Below, in pieces: positions 33,016 through 33,883 of a stretch of 33,883 nt of DNA. A program made the position numbers and the translations under genes. The stretch is from Niastella sp. (GTDB taxonomy: Bacteria; Bacteroidota; Bacteroidia; Chitinophagales; Chitinophagaceae). Below the pieces are notes generated by a model. That model was not told where the DNA came from. It made no database searches and saw nothing but the letters and a program-made list of their open reading frames with translations. The stretch covers positions 1 through 33,883 of the forward strand of contig JAGIBF010000016.1 of assembly GCA_017744515.1 (NCBI GenBank), written 5' to 3'. The first letter of the stretch is position 1. Each line of letters begins with the position of its first letter.

Positions 33016-33883
33016 CTATGGGTTAATCGTAGGAATTTTTGCGCCTAACAGGTGGAGGTCTTCTCCGCGGCTGATCTCAGTGGATGCTTCTCCCAACCAA
33101 CCGTTTTCCTGGTCTATTCCGTTGTATATTTTTACGAAGTCGATACCTGGCAGGTTGACCTTGTTGCCGTCTTTGTCGATGGCCCAGTCGATATCGATGC
33201 CGGCATTGTCGTGGAGGTTGGGATAGTTGTCTACGTATCCATAGTTGAATGCATACAATACAAAGTAAGTTCCTCCCCCACTCTCGTCCATGCCATTGCG
33301 TGCAAGGCGGATTCCTTTGTACGTAATTTTATTATCCGCTACCCAACCTGGGTAATAGCTTTGTGCGTGGAAGGTGTTTTTTATTTTGTAACCTTCCTGT
33401 CCCTGGTTGTCTGTCCAACGGATATAATTACTGATACTGACATTGCCGGGTGGATTGGCGTCTGGTGTTTCTGTTGCCGGCTTGTTGTAGGTCATCTCAT
33501 ACGTACGGAACGTACGCACGTCAATGTTTTTGCTGACAGCTGTGGCATACCAGGGCTCTTTGTCGGCAGAGAAGTTGCCACTGCCTTTTATCTCGTACCA
33601 CTCGTCTTCATCGGGTTTACCATTCTTGTTTTTATCGTACGCTACCATTACGATCCCCGGTTCACAGCTTCCTCCGAAGGGGGCATTGGGGCGCGGGTTG
33701 GCAAGGGCGCCAAACGCATTGCCATAAATCCTGAAATCACGTCTGTCTGCTACATTTACAATGGTATGATCGAAGCCCACCACTACGTAGCCTCCCCATC
33801 CTCCGAGGGTGATCATGTTGGCGTCCTCTCCAATCAGTTCATTGCCTGCTTTGGTGATCATCGTTTCCCGGCTATCGCCTGGG
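33016..33883 (-). CDS. Bacteroidota cell-surface protein, N terminus outside the window
   Basis: The frame is open through the right window edge: the codons before the ATG at 33861 read PGDSRET in frame, so the gene is incomplete and its start is not seen. The 289 visible residues belong to a Bacteroidota cell surface protein family with LGGWGGYVVVGFDHTIVN, GGSCEPGIVMVAYDKNKNG, a calcium-loop-like DKNKNGKPDEDEWYEI, YIRWTDNQGQEGY and a final GIDFVKIYNGIDQENGWLGE. It is probably an outer-surface lipoprotein or part of one, but the signal peptide is out of view. From memory, relatives occur near TonB-dependent receptor and DUF5074/beta-propeller genes, including cobalamin-uptake loci; that link is an inference here. 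Confidence 0.85.
   Translation of the reverse strand, partial: PGDSRETMITKAGNELIGEDANMITLGGWGGYVVVGFDHTIVNVADRRDFRIYGNAFGALANPRPNAPFGGSCEPGIVMVAYDKNKNGKPDEDEWYEIKGSGNFSADKEPWYATAVSKNIDVRTFRTYEMTYNKPATETPDANPPGNVSISNYIRWTDNQGQEGYKIKNTFHAQSYYPGWVADNKITYKGIRLARNGMDESGGGTYFVLYAFNYGYVDNYPNLHDNAGIDIDWAIDKDGNKVNLPGIDFVKIYNGIDQENGWLGEASTEISRGEDLHLLGAKIPTINP

Overview
The window looks like a chromosomal segment of a Bacteroidota bacterium, most likely Chitinophagaceae (Chitinophaga/Niastella type). The evidence is the protein families and their architecture: a CusA-type RND pump fused to a TolC-like channel, an ABC permease fused to an M1 peptidase, a LytS/LytTR pair, a DUF6660-like Cys-rich lipoprotein and a Bacteroidota cell-surface protein. 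Promoter-like TTTG/TAnnTTTG elements and a general lack of strong Shine-Dalgarno sequences agree with this. No rRNA, tRNA, CRISPR array or insertion sequence was seen.

Layout. 1-5500 holds general metabolic and envelope genes: an Fn3 protein, a class C beta-lactamase-like hydrolase, an exported M24 peptidase, a DUF1801 protein, an SDR oxidoreductase and an OmpA-like lipoprotein. 5601-6617 is rluF, probably starting at TTG. 6718-11242 (minus) is an ABC ATPase followed by a giant permease/M1-peptidase fusion. Divergent from it, 11467-12923 encodes a LytS-type kinase and a LytTR regulator. The shared intergenic region carries three copies of CCTATTTnTG at helical-turn spacing, a good candidate operator. 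12932-15480 has a RibD/DHFR-like reductase, an SGNH hydrolase and a PhyH-type dioxygenase.

15812-22083 is a heavy-metal efflux locus: Cys-rich lipoprotein, CusA-TolC fusion, CusB-like adaptor, then a heavy-metal P-type ATPase gene reduced to its two ends by a large internal deletion. A bestrophin-like channel gene follows.

23041-26892 contains two AT-rich genes of unknown function (23103-23786 and 25989-26750). They alternate with a C10-type cysteine peptidase and a membrane-anchored AraC regulator. The two AT-rich genes share boundary motifs, and one has an attC-like hairpin at its 3' edge, which suggests acquired single-gene units. A 624-bp gene-poor stretch follows.

27375-30103 is nrdB-nrdA, a class I ribonucleotide reductase with no ATP-cone in either subunit. 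It ends in a strong terminator. 30230-30405 is a cobalamin riboswitch controlling metE (30597-32921), so B12-independent methionine synthase should be made only when B12 is scarce. A bidirectional terminator separates metE from the convergent, truncated surface-protein gene at the window edge, which may belong to a B12-acquisition locus.
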